From the NCBI RefSeq assembly GCF_007741475.1, contig NZ_CP036261.1, positions 2,790,001 to 2,854,000 of the forward strand: a stretch of DNA of 64,000 nucleotides, given 5' to 3'. Position 1 is the first letter of the stretch. Each line of letters begins with the position of its first letter. Shown here piece by piece: positions 45,746 to 54,944 of this stretch. The notes under the pieces were generated by a model. The model had not been told where the DNA came from and did not search any database. It saw nothing but the letters and a program-made list of their open reading frames with translations. The stretch is from Rosistilla ulvae. Lineage in GTDB: Bacteria > Planctomycetota > Planctomycetia > Pirellulales > Pirellulaceae. Both the position numbers and the translations under genes were made by a program.

Positions 45746-47074
45746 ATGTCTTGCTTGATGAGTGGGAACGCACGAATGTCCTTTAAAAATGTTGCCCAAA
45801 TCGTATTGTGGGGCCTGATCTGCTTCGGCGGTCTATCGACCCAGCCCGCCGTCGCGCAGGCCCAAGTGCAATACGCGCAACCGGGATACGAGGTTGCGTC
45901 ATCAAACGGTACGGTTTTGGGAGCGCCGCGAGCGCTCACCGGCCCGTCGGCGGCAGCTTGCAATTGCGGCAACCTCACGCCACCGGCGGCCTGCCTGGGC
46001 AGCTGCCAGCCCTGCATGAAAGGTTTCGATTGCGCCAACGGACAATGCAATCCAAAGCTGAAATGGAAGAACATGTACCCGATCGATTTCGGGCCCTATG
46101 GGCAGGGGGAATACGCCGGTCCGTCGCGTTTGTCTCACATGCGAGAATACCGGGTCCGCGTCGGTGACACGCTGCAGTTTACGTATGTTCTCTCTCGCGA
46201 CATGATGCGCAGTTCGTACCGGATTGGCATCGGCGACCAATTGCTGATCGAATCGTTGGCCGACGAAGAGGTGCTAACCCGCGGTACGTTCGAACGCGGT
46301 TTGGAGGTGCAGCCCGACGGAACGATCTCGGTTCGCATCTTGGGGTCGATTCATGCCGCAGGTTTGACGATCGATCAGCTGCGTGATCAGCTCGAAGAAA
46401 AGTACAAAAAGTACTACAACGAACCAGGCATCGATGTGACGCCGATCAAGACGAACATCTTGTTGGAAGACATTCGCAATGCGATTGGCGGTGCCAGCGG
46501 TTTGAACGAACAAGCGATCGCTCGCATCGTGACTCCCGATGGACGCGTGGCGTTGCCGAAAATTGGCCCCGTCTGCGTGCAGGGACTAACTCTGGCGGAA
46601 ATCAAAAAAGAGGTCAATCTGCGTTATCGATCGATGGTCGTAGGGCTCGAGGTCGAAGCAGGCTTGCAACAACAAGCGACTCATTTTGTGTCGGTACTCG
46701 GCGAAGTAAATCAACCGGGACGGTTCGAGATGCAAGGTCCCACGACCGCCCTGACCGCGATCGCATTGGCCCAAGGGCACCTGGTCGGTGCCAACTTGCG
46801 ACAGGTGGTCGTCTTCCGTCGCGCCGAAGATTGGCGTTTGATCTCGACCGTCTTGGATCTGCGAGGTGCAATCCTCGGAAAATCCCCGCTCCCCGCGGAT
46901 GAAATTTGGCTCCGCGATGGCGATGTCGTCGTCGTGCCGTCGAGTCCGATCCGATTGTTCGACAACTTCGTCCGTCAGGTCTTCACCGAAGGAATCTACG
47001 GCATCGTTCCGTTCAGCGGCTTTAGCGTCGTCGACGCCGTCAACGGATTTGCACTCGAGAACGTCGTGAACTAA
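45746..47074 (+). CDS. Polysaccharide biosynthesis/export protein (Wza-like, Poly_export + SLBB)
   Basis: This 442-residue exported protein should form or line the outer-membrane channel for exopolysaccharide. After the signal sequence (IVLWGLICFGGLSTQPAVA) comes a cysteine-rich insert with seven Cys in about 30 residues (CNCGN, AACLGSCQPC, FDCANGQC). The Poly_export domain follows (YRIGIGDQLLIESLADEEVL, LEVQPDGTISVRILGSIHAAG), then SLBB-type segments (HFVSVLGEVNQPGRFEMQG, LRDGDVVVVPSSP). ATG 45746 has AGGA at a 7-base gap; 45776 is an alternative. The wzc-type kinase partner and glycosyltransferases are not adjacent. Its stop overlaps that of the convergent phosphatase by 3-4 bases. Confidence 0.9.
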   Translation: MSCLMSGNARMSFKNVAQIVLWGLICFGGLSTQPAVAQAQVQYAQPGYEVASSNGTVLGAPRALTGPSAAACNCGNLTPPAACLGSCQPCMKGFDCANGQCNPKLKWKNMYPIDFGPYGQGEYAGPSRLSHMREYRVRVGDTLQFTYVLSRDMMRSSYRIGIGDQLLIESLADEEVLTRGTFERGLEVQPDGTISVRILGSIHAAGLTIDQLRDQLEEKYKKYYNEPGIDVTPIKTNILLEDIRNAIGGASGLNEQAIARIVTPDGRVALPKIGPVCVQGLTLAEIKKEVNLRYRSMVVGLEVEAGLQQQATHFVSVLGEVNQPGRFEMQGPTTALTAIALAQGHLVGANLRQVVVFRRAEDWRLISTVLDLRGAILGKSPLPADEIWLRDGDVVVVPSSPIRLFDNFVRQVFTEGIYGIVPFSGFSVVDAVNGFALENVVN

Positions 47075-47730
47075 CGGTCCCTCAGCTGCCCCGAGATATC
47101 TGCCTGCCAGGTCTGCCGGGTTCGAACATCCATCGCCGTCAGCCAACCGCCGCCGTAGCAGTAGGTGTCCAAGCAGACGAGGTGCCCAAAATCCATGATC
47201 TCACCCTCCTTGTGAGCCGTGTGGCCGACAAAACAAATTTTGCCATTTTCGTGAGCTGGAGGGAGACCCTCCTTTAGTGAGTGCCAACGCAGAAGATCGG
47301 CCGGTTGATAATCGAGTGGTAGGTCGTGTTTGTAAGCCGCGTGCGTGAAGAAGTAGTCATCGGTTTCGTAGTAATCTCGCATCGCATCGAAGAAGGCGTG
47401 ATGCGATTCGGGGATTGCCGAAAAGTCTCCCGTAAAACCATAACTATCCAGCGTATCGATCCCACCAAATTGCAACCAACGCTGCGGCGGTTCCCCGTCG
47501 AGCACCCGCAACATCATCTCCTCGTGGTTCCCCAGGATCGTGATCAGCTGGGTCTGTTGGGAGACTTCGAGCAACAATTCCACCGCCTGACGCGTCCCCT
47601 CGCCGCGGTCGACCACGTCCCCCAGGACGACCAGCGTGTCTTGAGGGGTCGGGGCGATCGAATCGAGCAGTGCCTGAAGCGCGTCGGAACATCCGTGTAT
47701 GTCCCCAATGGCTATCAATCTCTCTTGCAT
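47071..47730 (-). CDS. Calcineurin-like metallophosphoesterase (Ser/Thr phosphatase / ApaH-like)
   Basis: This 219-residue protein has the complete bimetal phosphoesterase motif set: IGDIHGC, VVLGDVVDRGEG, ILGNHEEMML, a histidine in YFFTHAAYK, and CFVGHTAHKEG. Such enzymes act as protein Ser/Thr phosphatases, or as Ap4A hydrolases. The size and HGCxDAL segment are close to the bacteriophage-lambda-type PP2A-like group. ATG 47730 (MQERLIAIGDIHGC) is chosen as the family start. It is convergent with the Wza-like gene. A role in reversing kinase signalling is possible, since the window also encodes Ser/Thr kinases. Confidence 0.9.
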   Translation of the reverse strand: MQERLIAIGDIHGCSDALQALLDSIAPTPQDTLVVLGDVVDRGEGTRQAVELLLEVSQQTQLITILGNHEEMMLRVLDGEPPQRWLQFGGIDTLDSYGFTGDFSAIPESHHAFFDAMRDYYETDDYFFTHAAYKHDLPLDYQPADLLRWHSLKEGLPPAHENGKICFVGHTAHKEGEIMDFGHLVCLDTYCYGGGWLTAMDVRTRQTWQADISGQLRDR

Positions 47731-48067
47731 ATTTAATCGATGGTTGCCAGTTGTGGAGAAGTTGTCGAGCCCGCGGTCGATGCAAGGTGAGTACAAAAGC
47801 CGTCGGTGCCCGTTCTAGCGACAGAGCCGGGTGCGGAAAAAGTCCGTCGGGTGTCAGGCCAGAAACGACATTCGATTGATTTATATCGGTTAATCGACGA
47901 AAATACAGGTGGTCGTCGCCTGCCGCAACGTTAGACGTGGAAATAGCAGCGTCGATCCGGTATGCTATTACCGGGCCCCCCGCACAGCAAGTTGACGCCA
48001 AGTCGGCCGATTCACGCCAAACCGACGGGTTTGGTGCGTAAATCAATTCACCGAGGAACACGATCTT
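47731..48067. other. Divergent intergenic region, phosphatase / VWA protein
   Basis: About 337 bases carry promoters for both sides, presumably. No gene or clear boxes are visible. GAGGAACACG directly before 48068 is the ribosome site of the VWA gene. Confidence 0.45.
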
Positions 48068-50197
48068 ATGTCGATCGACATCAGCACCTCTTCCGTACCT
48101 GCCGAAGCCATTGCTGGTCCACAATCTTCCGCAAACCGTTCCGAGGCAATCGAGCGCGAGCGACTCGACGCGATCGCCGATCAGGCGGAATTTGAGGAGG
48201 AGGACTACGATGACGAGGATGACGACGAGAGTTGGTTCGACGATGAATCGATAGCTTTTGTCGCCAGTTTGATGGCCCACATGGGGATCGTGTTATTCCT
48301 TGCCTTGGCAACGTTTGCCCCCCACATCGATCCCGAAGCGATCGTGATCGTTTCGCCGATGCGTGACGTTGCCGAAGATAAGATCCATTCGATCGAAGAG
48401 ATCGTTGCCAGCGAAGTACCGCAGGATCAGATCGGTTCGAACAGCGATTCGCTGGAGAGTGCGATCGCCATGGCGACGGCGGAAACGTTTGCTGAAACGG
48501 CCCAGATTCCCAGCCCGATGGATATGGCGCCGCAGGAGTTGGCGACGATCGATCTAAACAACTTCTTCACCGAACCGGTCGCTCCCACCCAGGCGATGGT
48601 GAACAAGAAAGGGAGTGTCGGTCAGGGACTCAACGGAGCCAAAGGGGCCGTCGATCGGTTGACCTTCGAGATTCTGCAATCGATGGAAGAACGCCCCACG
48701 TTGGTCGTCTGGGTGTTCGATCAAAGCGGGTCGCTGCATCGTCAACGTCAAGAGATTCGCGACCGCTTCGACAAGATCTATGAAGAACTAGGGATCATCG
48801 ACAGCCAAAAAGAGAAGTCGGGCAAGCGAAAGAACGCCAGCGAAATTCCCTTGCTGACGTCGATCGTCGGTTTTGGCAAAGACGTAAGTCTGTTGACCGA
48901 GGAGCCGACCGACAACTTGCAGGTCATCAAAGATACCGTCAACAACATTGAAGTTGATTCCAGTGGCGTCGAACGCGCCTTTTCCGCCGTTTACATGGCG
49001 GCCAACGAATTCAAGAAGTACCGCGTCAAACGGGGGCCAGAAGGGCCGCTGCGAAACGTGATGCTGGTCGTCGTGACCGACGAACGGGGCGACGATCAAG
49101 AGGGGCTCGAAACGACGATCGATCTGTGTCGACGCTATGGTATGCCCGTCTATGTGATCGGATCCCCCGCTCCCTTTGGCCGCGAACACTCGCTGGTCAA
49201 ATATGTCGACCCCGACCCGAAGTACGACCAATCCCCACAGTGGGCTCAGGTCGATGCGGGCCCCGAGAGCGTGATGCCCGAACGGGTTAAGATCGGGTAC
49301 TCCGGAAACTATCAAGAAGAACCGGTGATCGATTCGGGCTTCGGGCCGTTTGCTCTGACTCGGTTGAGCTATGAAACCGGGGGGATCTATTTTTCGGTCC
49401 ACCCCAACCGAAACGTCAACAAGCGAGTTCGTAAGAAGGATACCGAGGCGTTTTCGGCACAGATCGATTACTTCTTCGACTCCAACACCATGGCCCGCTA
49501 TCGTCCTGATTACGTATCCCCCGAGGAATACGTCCGTCAGGTGCGGGCCAGCGCGTTGCGGACGGCTCTGACGACCGCAGCGAAAGATTCTCAGCTGGAG
49601 ACGCTACAAGCGCCGCAGATGCGGTTTGTCCGTCGCAGCGAAGCCCAATTGGCGACTGAATTGGGAGACGCTCAGAAAGCGGCGGCGATCATCGAGCCCC
49701 AGTTGGTTCGGATGGCCGAGATTTTGCAGCAGGGATTGAAGGATCGCGACGAGGAGATGAGCCCGCGGTGGCGAGCTGGTTTTGATCTCGCTTATGGCCG
49801 CGTCTTGGCCCATAAGGTCCGTACCGAAACCTACAATGCGATGCTCGCCAAGGCGAAGCGCGGCATGCCCTTTCAAGAAGAAAAGAACAACACGTGGGTG
49901 ATCGAAGCGGCCGATGAGGTCAGCGTCGGCAGCAAGTGGGAACGGGAGGCGGAGAAAGCTCGCGAGCTGCTTCAAGGTGTTGTCACGGAACACGCTGGAA
50001 CCCCTTGGGCGCTATTGGCCAAGAACGAACTGGAGACTCCGATCGGTTGGAAATGGGTCGAAAAGTTTACCGACCTCGCTCCAGCAGCTCGTGCTGGCGG
50101 GAACAATAACAACAATAACAACATGACCGCGGCTGAGGATGAGAAGAAGCGGATGTTGAAGAAGCCTGCCCCCAAACGTCCTCTGCCAAAGCTGTAA
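48068..50197 (+). CDS. Membrane-anchored von Willebrand factor A domain protein
   Basis: This 709-residue protein begins with a very acidic cytoplasmic segment (about 40-60, EEEDYDDEDDDESWFDDE). A single membrane helix follows (about 62-84, IAFVASLMAHMGIVLFLALA), and the rest lies outside. The VWA domain shows VVWVFDQSGSLHRQRQ, in which Asp218-x-Ser220-x-Ser222 is the metal-ion site. RNVMLVVVTDERGDD has the later metal-binding Thr/Asp. Downstream are helical segments (TALTTAAKDSQLETLQ, PQLVRMAEILQQGL), an asparagine run and a Lys/Pro-rich end. VWA proteins of planctomycetes often bind partner proteins. Its job is unknown. GAGGAA precedes ATG 48068. Confidence 0.86.
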   Translation: MSIDISTSSVPAEAIAGPQSSANRSEAIERERLDAIADQAEFEEEDYDDEDDDESWFDDESIAFVASLMAHMGIVLFLALATFAPHIDPEAIVIVSPMRDVAEDKIHSIEEIVASEVPQDQIGSNSDSLESAIAMATAETFAETAQIPSPMDMAPQELATIDLNNFFTEPVAPTQAMVNKKGSVGQGLNGAKGAVDRLTFEILQSMEERPTLVVWVFDQSGSLHRQRQEIRDRFDKIYEELGIIDSQKEKSGKRKNASEIPLLTSIVGFGKDVSLLTEEPTDNLQVIKDTVNNIEVDSSGVERAFSAVYMAANEFKKYRVKRGPEGPLRNVMLVVVTDERGDDQEGLETTIDLCRRYGMPVYVIGSPAPFGREHSLVKYVDPDPKYDQSPQWAQVDAGPESVMPERVKIGYSGNYQEEPVIDSGFGPFALTRLSYETGGIYFSVHPNRNVNKRVRKKDTEAFSAQIDYFFDSNTMARYRPDYVSPEEYVRQVRASALRTALTTAAKDSQLETLQAPQMRFVRRSEAQLATELGDAQKAAAIIEPQLVRMAEILQQGLKDRDEEMSPRWRAGFDLAYGRVLAHKVRTETYNAMLAKAKRGMPFQEEKNNTWVIEAADEVSVGSKWEREAEKARELLQGVVTEHAGTPWALLAKNELETPIGWKWVEKFTDLAPAARAGGNNNNNNNMTAAEDEKKRMLKKPAPKRPLPKL

Positions 50198-50242
50198 GCC
50201 CTGTAGGGTGAAAGCACTCCACAACGCTTCGTCGAACGTTTG

Positions 50243-50312
50243 CCCGGCGAGAAGCGTCTCACCGGGGGATCGCGATGCGGTCCCCCCCTCTGTGAAACCG
50301 AAGAGCGGTTTC
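50243..50312 (+). terminator. Two hairpins downstream of the VWA gene
   Basis: CCCGGCGAGA / TCTCACCGGG (50243-50266, one mismatch) and GAAACCG / CGGTTTC (50294-50312) stand between the VWA and MazG-like genes. Neither has a T run. They may slow or end transcription, or protect the 3' end. Confidence 0.4.
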
Positions 50313-50358
50313 GGCCTGTTGGTATCGGATCTGCCGAGGAAGTTGTCGACTCATAAAT

Positions 50359-50721
50359 ATGAATGATTCCCAGACCTCCGTCGCCCAGCTCCGTGCTGTC
50401 GTCGACGAATTCGTCGACGAGCGTCAGTGGCAGAAATTTCATACGCCCAAAAATCTGTCGATGTCCCTGGCGGTGGAAGTGGCCGAGTTGATGGAACACT
50501 TCCAATGGCGGACGCCGGAGGAATCCGCAGCGATTGCGCAGGATCCCCAATTGCGCACCGAAGTGGCGCATGAGATGGCCGACGTCGCTTGCTATCTACT
50601 GGCACTCTCATCCACTCTAGGGATCGATCTTAGCGCTGCGATCGAGCAAAAGATGGTGCTCAATCGCAAGAAATACCCAGCCGAAAAGTGCAACGGCCAA
50701 TGGGCTCCCCCCGAGTCGTGA
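50359..50721 (+). CDS. MazG-like nucleotide pyrophosphohydrolase (dCTP pyrophosphatase type)
   Basis: This 120-residue all-alpha protein belongs to the MazG-like/RS21-C6 group that hydrolyses non-canonical or excess dNTPs to dNMP and pyrophosphate. It has the Mg-binding helix LAVEVAELMEHFQW (E-x-x-E type) and the second acid set EVAHEMADVACYLLAL. The DERQWQKFHTPKNLS start is also typical. The length matches single-domain members. ATG 50359 follows no strong Shine-Dalgarno sequence. It is a single gene in house-cleaning of nucleotides. Confidence 0.9.
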   Translation: MNDSQTSVAQLRAVVDEFVDERQWQKFHTPKNLSMSLAVEVAELMEHFQWRTPEESAAIAQDPQLRTEVAHEMADVACYLLALSSTLGIDLSAAIEQKMVLNRKKYPAEKCNGQWAPPES

Positions 50722-50900
50722 GGCCCGGAACACCAGCGTTTTCATTGCTACCTGCAGGGCTGATTATGCGGCCGGTACCGATCTGATTGGATTTCAGCAT
50801 TGCATCTGTCCGATCGATGATCAGGAAAGGATCGTTGCGTTTCGGGCCATTCCGGATCGTGCGAATTCAAGGACGAAGGCTTTAGCAAGGAGTGCGGGGC

Positions 50901-53672
50901 ATGGGCCCATTACGAAAATTCCGGATCATTTTCTGGCCTGCGGCAGCGTCGGCAGCGGTGATCGGATTATTGTGCGTATTCGAGCGCGAACAGGTTCATC
51001 AAGGGGGGACCCCCGAGGTGCGATCGGCTTCGACCCGCCCTCTGCCACGTCCCTGGACGATCTCTGACGACGAACGAACACCGGGGCCGCGCGTTGCGTG
51101 GACGGGACCTTCGTTGAGTCGCGAGCCGTTTGAACGGAACGAGCTGTCGTATCCTTTCCCGCCAGCGGGGCCGCCGATTCCGACGCTGCAAACCTTGGAA
51201 GCTGTCGAAATCCCGATCGTCAGCAAACCAACCTACGACCTTCCCGTCGTGATCGAAACGCTGGAAGCTCCGGCCGGCCCAGATCCGTTGCCTGCCCAAG
51301 AATTTGCCTTTCAAGCTCCGCAAACGCCTTCGGTTTTGATGACCGACCTGAACGCCCCGTCGCTTGCCAAGACGACCCTGGAACCGGTGAGCCCGTCGGA
51401 CTTGCACGACGACCAACCGTTGGTCACGTTGTCGGCCCCCAAGGTGAATGTCAAAGAAGAATTGGCCGGCTTGCCCGATCCACAGGCCTTTGACGATCCA
51501 TTTGCCGGGATGCAATTAAGCAGCAATCGGATCGATCCGCAGCCGCTGGCTCGCAAGTCGCCCTCCCCCGAGCCCCCATCGTCCAGCATCAGCAGTCCCG
51601 TTGCGCGCACACCGGTGACGCAAGTGCCCACCGAATGGCCAAAGACTCCGGCGTTGGATGAACAATTGTTGGACGTCGAACAGACCGGTCCCGACGGGAT
51701 CGCGTGGAGTGCGAAGGTTCGCGAAGTGCTCAAGGAACTGCGCGAAGAACCCAAACTGGCCACCGAGCAATCGGGCGTCTTGATCGATCGTTTGCGTTCG
51801 TTGGCCGACGGCGGTTATGGAATGGTCGACGAGAACGATCCGCTCGAACGTCAGCGCAGCTGGGTTGGAGCCGCCTATGCCGTCGAACGACGCGCCGACG
51901 TCTGGCATGCGGTTTGGAACAACTTGCATGCCGCCGCGGTCGGTGCTCGACAAGAGCGTCCGCAAGCAAAGTCGAACGTCTTAGAATTGGTTGCCGAATT
52001 GCGAGAACAGGTTAGCCAAACTCGCGACACCGCCGATTGGCAGACCTTTTTGATGCTCGACGAGATCGAAGCGGCCAGCCTGGGCAACACGACCGACGCT
52101 CAACGCCGGCTGATCGCTCAACGGTATCTATCGCGCGTCGAGTACACCGAACTGAGCGAAGCTCAAAGCGAATGGCTGCACAAATCGGCTTGTAAAGAGC
52201 TGGGGGAAACGATTCGATCGTGGGCGCATGGCCCCGTCGATTACGTCGCCTTGTTGGACCAAATTGAAATTCAAGAGACCGATACGCTCGACCGCGATGG
52301 TGGGCGTGTGGCCGCTACGATGCAGACGCTCCGTTTTGCGAGCAACCAAAGCGCCTATGCGATTGCCGAATCGATCAACCGCCACTACCGAAACGCGAAC
52401 CTCCGCGTCTCGGTCTCCGCAGCGATGCTGAATCGGATGTTGCCGGAAATCCCCAGCAAAACCGAACCGATCCGAGACCGCGTTCTGGGCGCCTCGGTCC
52501 TTGGAACCAGTCGCGCGACGGCCGAATTGAACATCCGTCTGGAGCCTTCGCCAAACGCGTGGCAGATCCGTTTGGCGAGCCAAGGGAAGATCGATACGCA
52601 AACTTGGTCGAAACAAGGGCCTGCCGAATTGAAACACGTCGGCAACGCGAACTTTGATGCCGGGACCTTGATCCGCGTCGATCGCGGGGGCGTCGATGTC
52701 AGCCAGCCCGATGTGAAGGTCGATGCGGACAACCAATTGCGCCGACTGCGGACACAATACGATGGCTTTCCCGTGCTGGGGCCGTTGGTCCGTGAATATG
52801 TCAAGCAACGTCACGACGAGACCCGTTCGTATGCCCAGCGTTACAGCGAGCGTCGGATGCGATCGAAGATTGGAAGCCAGTTGAGCGAGACGTTGCAGAA
52901 ACAGATCGACGAGGCGGAGCAGAAGTTTTCGTCCCGTTTGATCGGCCCCTTGGCGATGTTGGACCTTTCGCCGACCGTTGTCGACATGTCGACGACCGAA
53001 GAGCGTTTGACGGTTCGATATCGATTGTCGGGAGACTGGCAATTGGCCAGCTTTACGCCTCGACCACGGGCTCCAACACATTGCATGATGAGTGTCCAGA
53101 TGCATCAATCGACGCTCAATAACGCAATGGCTCGTCTGGCGCCTCAAGGCCAGGCGGTATTGGTCGATTCGGCCATTCGCGAAACGATGCAGGTCTTTGG
53201 TTTCGAAGGCCGCAAAGCGACCGAGGAACTGCCCGACGACGTGCGGATTCAATTCACCAGCAGCCGCCCGGTGACCGTCGAAATTCATGACGGCCGTTTG
53301 GATCTGACGATGCGAATTATCCGGCTGGATCAAACCGACGGGATCACGCTGCGAAACTTCATCGTCAAAGCGTCCTATATCCCGAAGATCGATGGTTTGC
53401 GACCGACATTGGTTCGCGATGGCCATTTGAACATCAGCGGACCGCGGATGAGTCTTGGTGATCGCGTGGCGGTTCGCACGATCTTCAACAAGGTCCTTTC
53501 GCCCAATCGATCGCTGGAATTGACCAGCGAACAATTGCGGAACCATCCCGCGATGGAAGGGCTGGCGATCACTCAGTTCGAACTTCGCGATGGGTGGATC
53601 GGATTTGCGGTCGGCGATGAAGTGAATTATATGGCCGAAGCGGCGCTTTACTCGCAACCCGCCAAACGCTAA
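50901..53672 (+). CDS. Large periplasmic/envelope protein of unknown function
   Basis: This 923-residue protein starts with a short basic segment and one hydrophobic helix (RIIFWPAAASAAVIGLLCVF, signal or anchor). A Pro-rich disordered region (about 35-260) follows. Then come helical stretches (VREVLKELREEPKLATEQSG, LVAELREQVSQTRDTADWQT) and a long C-terminal beta/alpha part without known motifs (NIRLEPSPNAWQIRLASQGK, YVKQRHDETRSYAQRYSERR, LTMRIIRLDQTDGITLRNF). ATG 50901 is preceded by AGGAG; the GTG at 50892 is less suitable. I did not recognise a family. The layout suggests an envelope-spanning or periplasmic structural protein, perhaps specific to planctomycetes. Confidence 0.75.
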   Translation: MGPLRKFRIIFWPAAASAAVIGLLCVFEREQVHQGGTPEVRSASTRPLPRPWTISDDERTPGPRVAWTGPSLSREPFERNELSYPFPPAGPPIPTLQTLEAVEIPIVSKPTYDLPVVIETLEAPAGPDPLPAQEFAFQAPQTPSVLMTDLNAPSLAKTTLEPVSPSDLHDDQPLVTLSAPKVNVKEELAGLPDPQAFDDPFAGMQLSSNRIDPQPLARKSPSPEPPSSSISSPVARTPVTQVPTEWPKTPALDEQLLDVEQTGPDGIAWSAKVREVLKELREEPKLATEQSGVLIDRLRSLADGGYGMVDENDPLERQRSWVGAAYAVERRADVWHAVWNNLHAAAVGARQERPQAKSNVLELVAELREQVSQTRDTADWQTFLMLDEIEAASLGNTTDAQRRLIAQRYLSRVEYTELSEAQSEWLHKSACKELGETIRSWAHGPVDYVALLDQIEIQETDTLDRDGGRVAATMQTLRFASNQSAYAIAESINRHYRNANLRVSVSAAMLNRMLPEIPSKTEPIRDRVLGASVLGTSRATAELNIRLEPSPNAWQIRLASQGKIDTQTWSKQGPAELKHVGNANFDAGTLIRVDRGGVDVSQPDVKVDADNQLRRLRTQYDGFPVLGPLVREYVKQRHDETRSYAQRYSERRMRSKIGSQLSETLQKQIDEAEQKFSSRLIGPLAMLDLSPTVVDMSTTEERLTVRYRLSGDWQLASFTPRPRAPTHCMMSVQMHQSTLNNAMARLAPQGQAVLVDSAIRETMQVFGFEGRKATEELPDDVRIQFTSSRPVTVEIHDGRLDLTMRIIRLDQTDGITLRNFIVKASYIPKIDGLRPTLVRDGHLNISGPRMSLGDRVAVRTIFNKVLSPNRSLELTSEQLRNHPAMEGLAITQFELRDGWIGFAVGDEVNYMAEAALYSQPAKR

Positions 53673-53702
53673 CGCAGCGATCTGCTATGATCGCGGATCC
53701 TC

Positions 53703-53725
53703 GGCGGCCAACCGCGTTGGCCGCC
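53703..53725 (+). terminator. Perfect GC-rich hairpin after the large unknown gene
   Basis: GGCGGCCAA and TTGGCCGCC form a perfect 9-bp stem with a 5-base loop, 31 bases after the stop codon. Only a weak pyrimidine stretch follows, so the terminator function is plausible but not certain. Confidence 0.45.
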
Positions 53726-53845
53726 GCCGTCCTTTCAACGCCGGCTGCCCAAGCTGCGTCGCTCGCACGATCGCTGCGAGCGTGCGGCCCCTTGTGCTCT
53801 CCCGGGCGTTGCTCACTTCCCTTGTCCCGATGGCCTTGCTGCGCG

Positions 53846-54427
53846 ATGACTCTGATCGAACCCAACACCTCCGCCGAACTGACCGCTGGCGATCCGAACA
53901 CCCTGGGACTGGCGCTGCGTCTGGTCTGGCAAGAGGATCGGTTTGGTCATGTGATTGAATTGCTGCGAGGAGGGGAACGGACGCCGTTGTTGCAGACGGT
54001 TGCCGATCCACAGCAACTCCCCTGGCCCGCCAATCCGCCGCTGCAACAGGCTTCGCTGGAAACGATCGATGGCCGCTTGGCGATCCTTGGCGTCGGGCTG
54101 GCCGGCACGAGTCATTGGAGCATCAGCATGGAGACGCTGGCCGGTGACAGCGAAGGCCTGCGGATCGATTGCGCTTGCCGCTGCACCTCGCTTCCCGAAT
54201 CGCTAGGCAGCAGTTACCGCTGGGCCGATGGGGTCGACTGTCAAACCGACGCCTTTGCGGGGATTTTGTTTCGCGTCGACGAAGCCTGTGTTCAAATCGC
54301 CCCCGACGATCAGCAAACCGTTGCCAGCTGCAGCGGCGACGATCGGATCTGTGAAATACGTCCCGAGAGTCTTGGCGAAGGCAACGCCCAGACGGTTCGA
54401 TGGTGTTATCAGATCTTGTTGATGTGA
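53846..54427 (+). CDS. Small unknown protein
   Basis: This 193-residue frame was not recognised. From the ATG at 53846 it reads MTLIEPNTSAELTAGDPNTL, then LALRLVWQEDRFGHVIELLRG. A WSISMETLAGDSEGLRIDCAC region follows, with several Cys (IDCACRC, VASCSGDDRIC), and the end is VRWCYQILLM. There is no signal peptide. The composition is that of a globular mixed alpha/beta or beta protein, and the frame uses codons like its neighbours. The longer frame from 53687 includes the hairpin at 53703 and is not preferred. It is convergent with the DUF1569 gene. It is a real gene more likely than not. Confidence 0.6.
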   Translation: MTLIEPNTSAELTAGDPNTLGLALRLVWQEDRFGHVIELLRGGERTPLLQTVADPQQLPWPANPPLQQASLETIDGRLAILGVGLAGTSHWSISMETLAGDSEGLRIDCACRCTSLPESLGSSYRWADGVDCQTDAFAGILFRVDEACVQIAPDDQQTVASCSGDDRICEIRPESLGEGNAQTVRWCYQILLM

Positions 54428-54447
54428 ACGGGCGTCAGCCGGTTCGT

Positions 54448-54912
54448 TCAGGCGCCGTCGTGGGGAACTAAGAAGCTCAGATGATGGGCGGCATGGATCC
54501 ACATAAAGTCCCGCCAATCGTCCGGTGACAGATCGTCCAACAACGCGTATTCCTTCATCGAGCCGTTGAACTCCGCTGCCCGCCGGATCGTGGCGATGCA
54601 GCGATCGATGACTTCGTTGTCGTCGCGATCGGTCGACGCCGGTGGCTGCAAGATCGGCAACGTCGGGGTGCCACTCATCAACTTGCGTTTCTTCAGCGCG
54701 TAACCAAAGCCCCATTTGACGACGGTCCGCCGCAGGATCCAAGGCAAGCGAAACCCAAAGCCATCCATTCCGCCAGTCATCGTCGCATCCAGGTGCTGGC
54801 AGATCTGCGTCAGATTCCAACGCTTCGTTTTGGTGTAACCAACGGCGCGGAGATGATCGATGTCGTCGATGACCGCCGCTGCGGTCGGCAGGTCGAGCGT
54901 TCTGCGTTTCAA
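54448..54912 (-). CDS. DUF1569 protein (DinB-like fold)
   Basis: This 154-residue protein belongs to the DUF1569 group, related to the DinB/YfiT four-helix metal-binding fold. The signs are KRWNLTQICQHLDATMTGGM with a conserved His, and the C-terminal WIHAAHHLSFL with further His. A helix with SMKEYALLDDLSPDDWRDF lies between them. The start is a TTG at 54912 with a strong AGAAGG Shine-Dalgarno sequence 6 bases away; no early ATG exists. DinB-like enzymes include mycothiol- and bacillithiol-dependent transferases, but no substrate can be named. It is 32 bp downstream of flgK in the same orientation. Confidence 0.82.
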   Translation of the reverse strand: MKRRTLDLPTAAAVIDDIDHLRAVGYTKTKRWNLTQICQHLDATMTGGMDGFGFRLPWILRRTVVKWGFGYALKKRKLMSGTPTLPILQPPASTDRDDNEVIDRCIATIRRAAEFNGSMKEYALLDDLSPDDWRDFMWIHAAHHLSFLVPHDGA

Positions 54913-54944
54913 TTGTAGCCTTCTGGATTTGCGTGAGGCACGTA

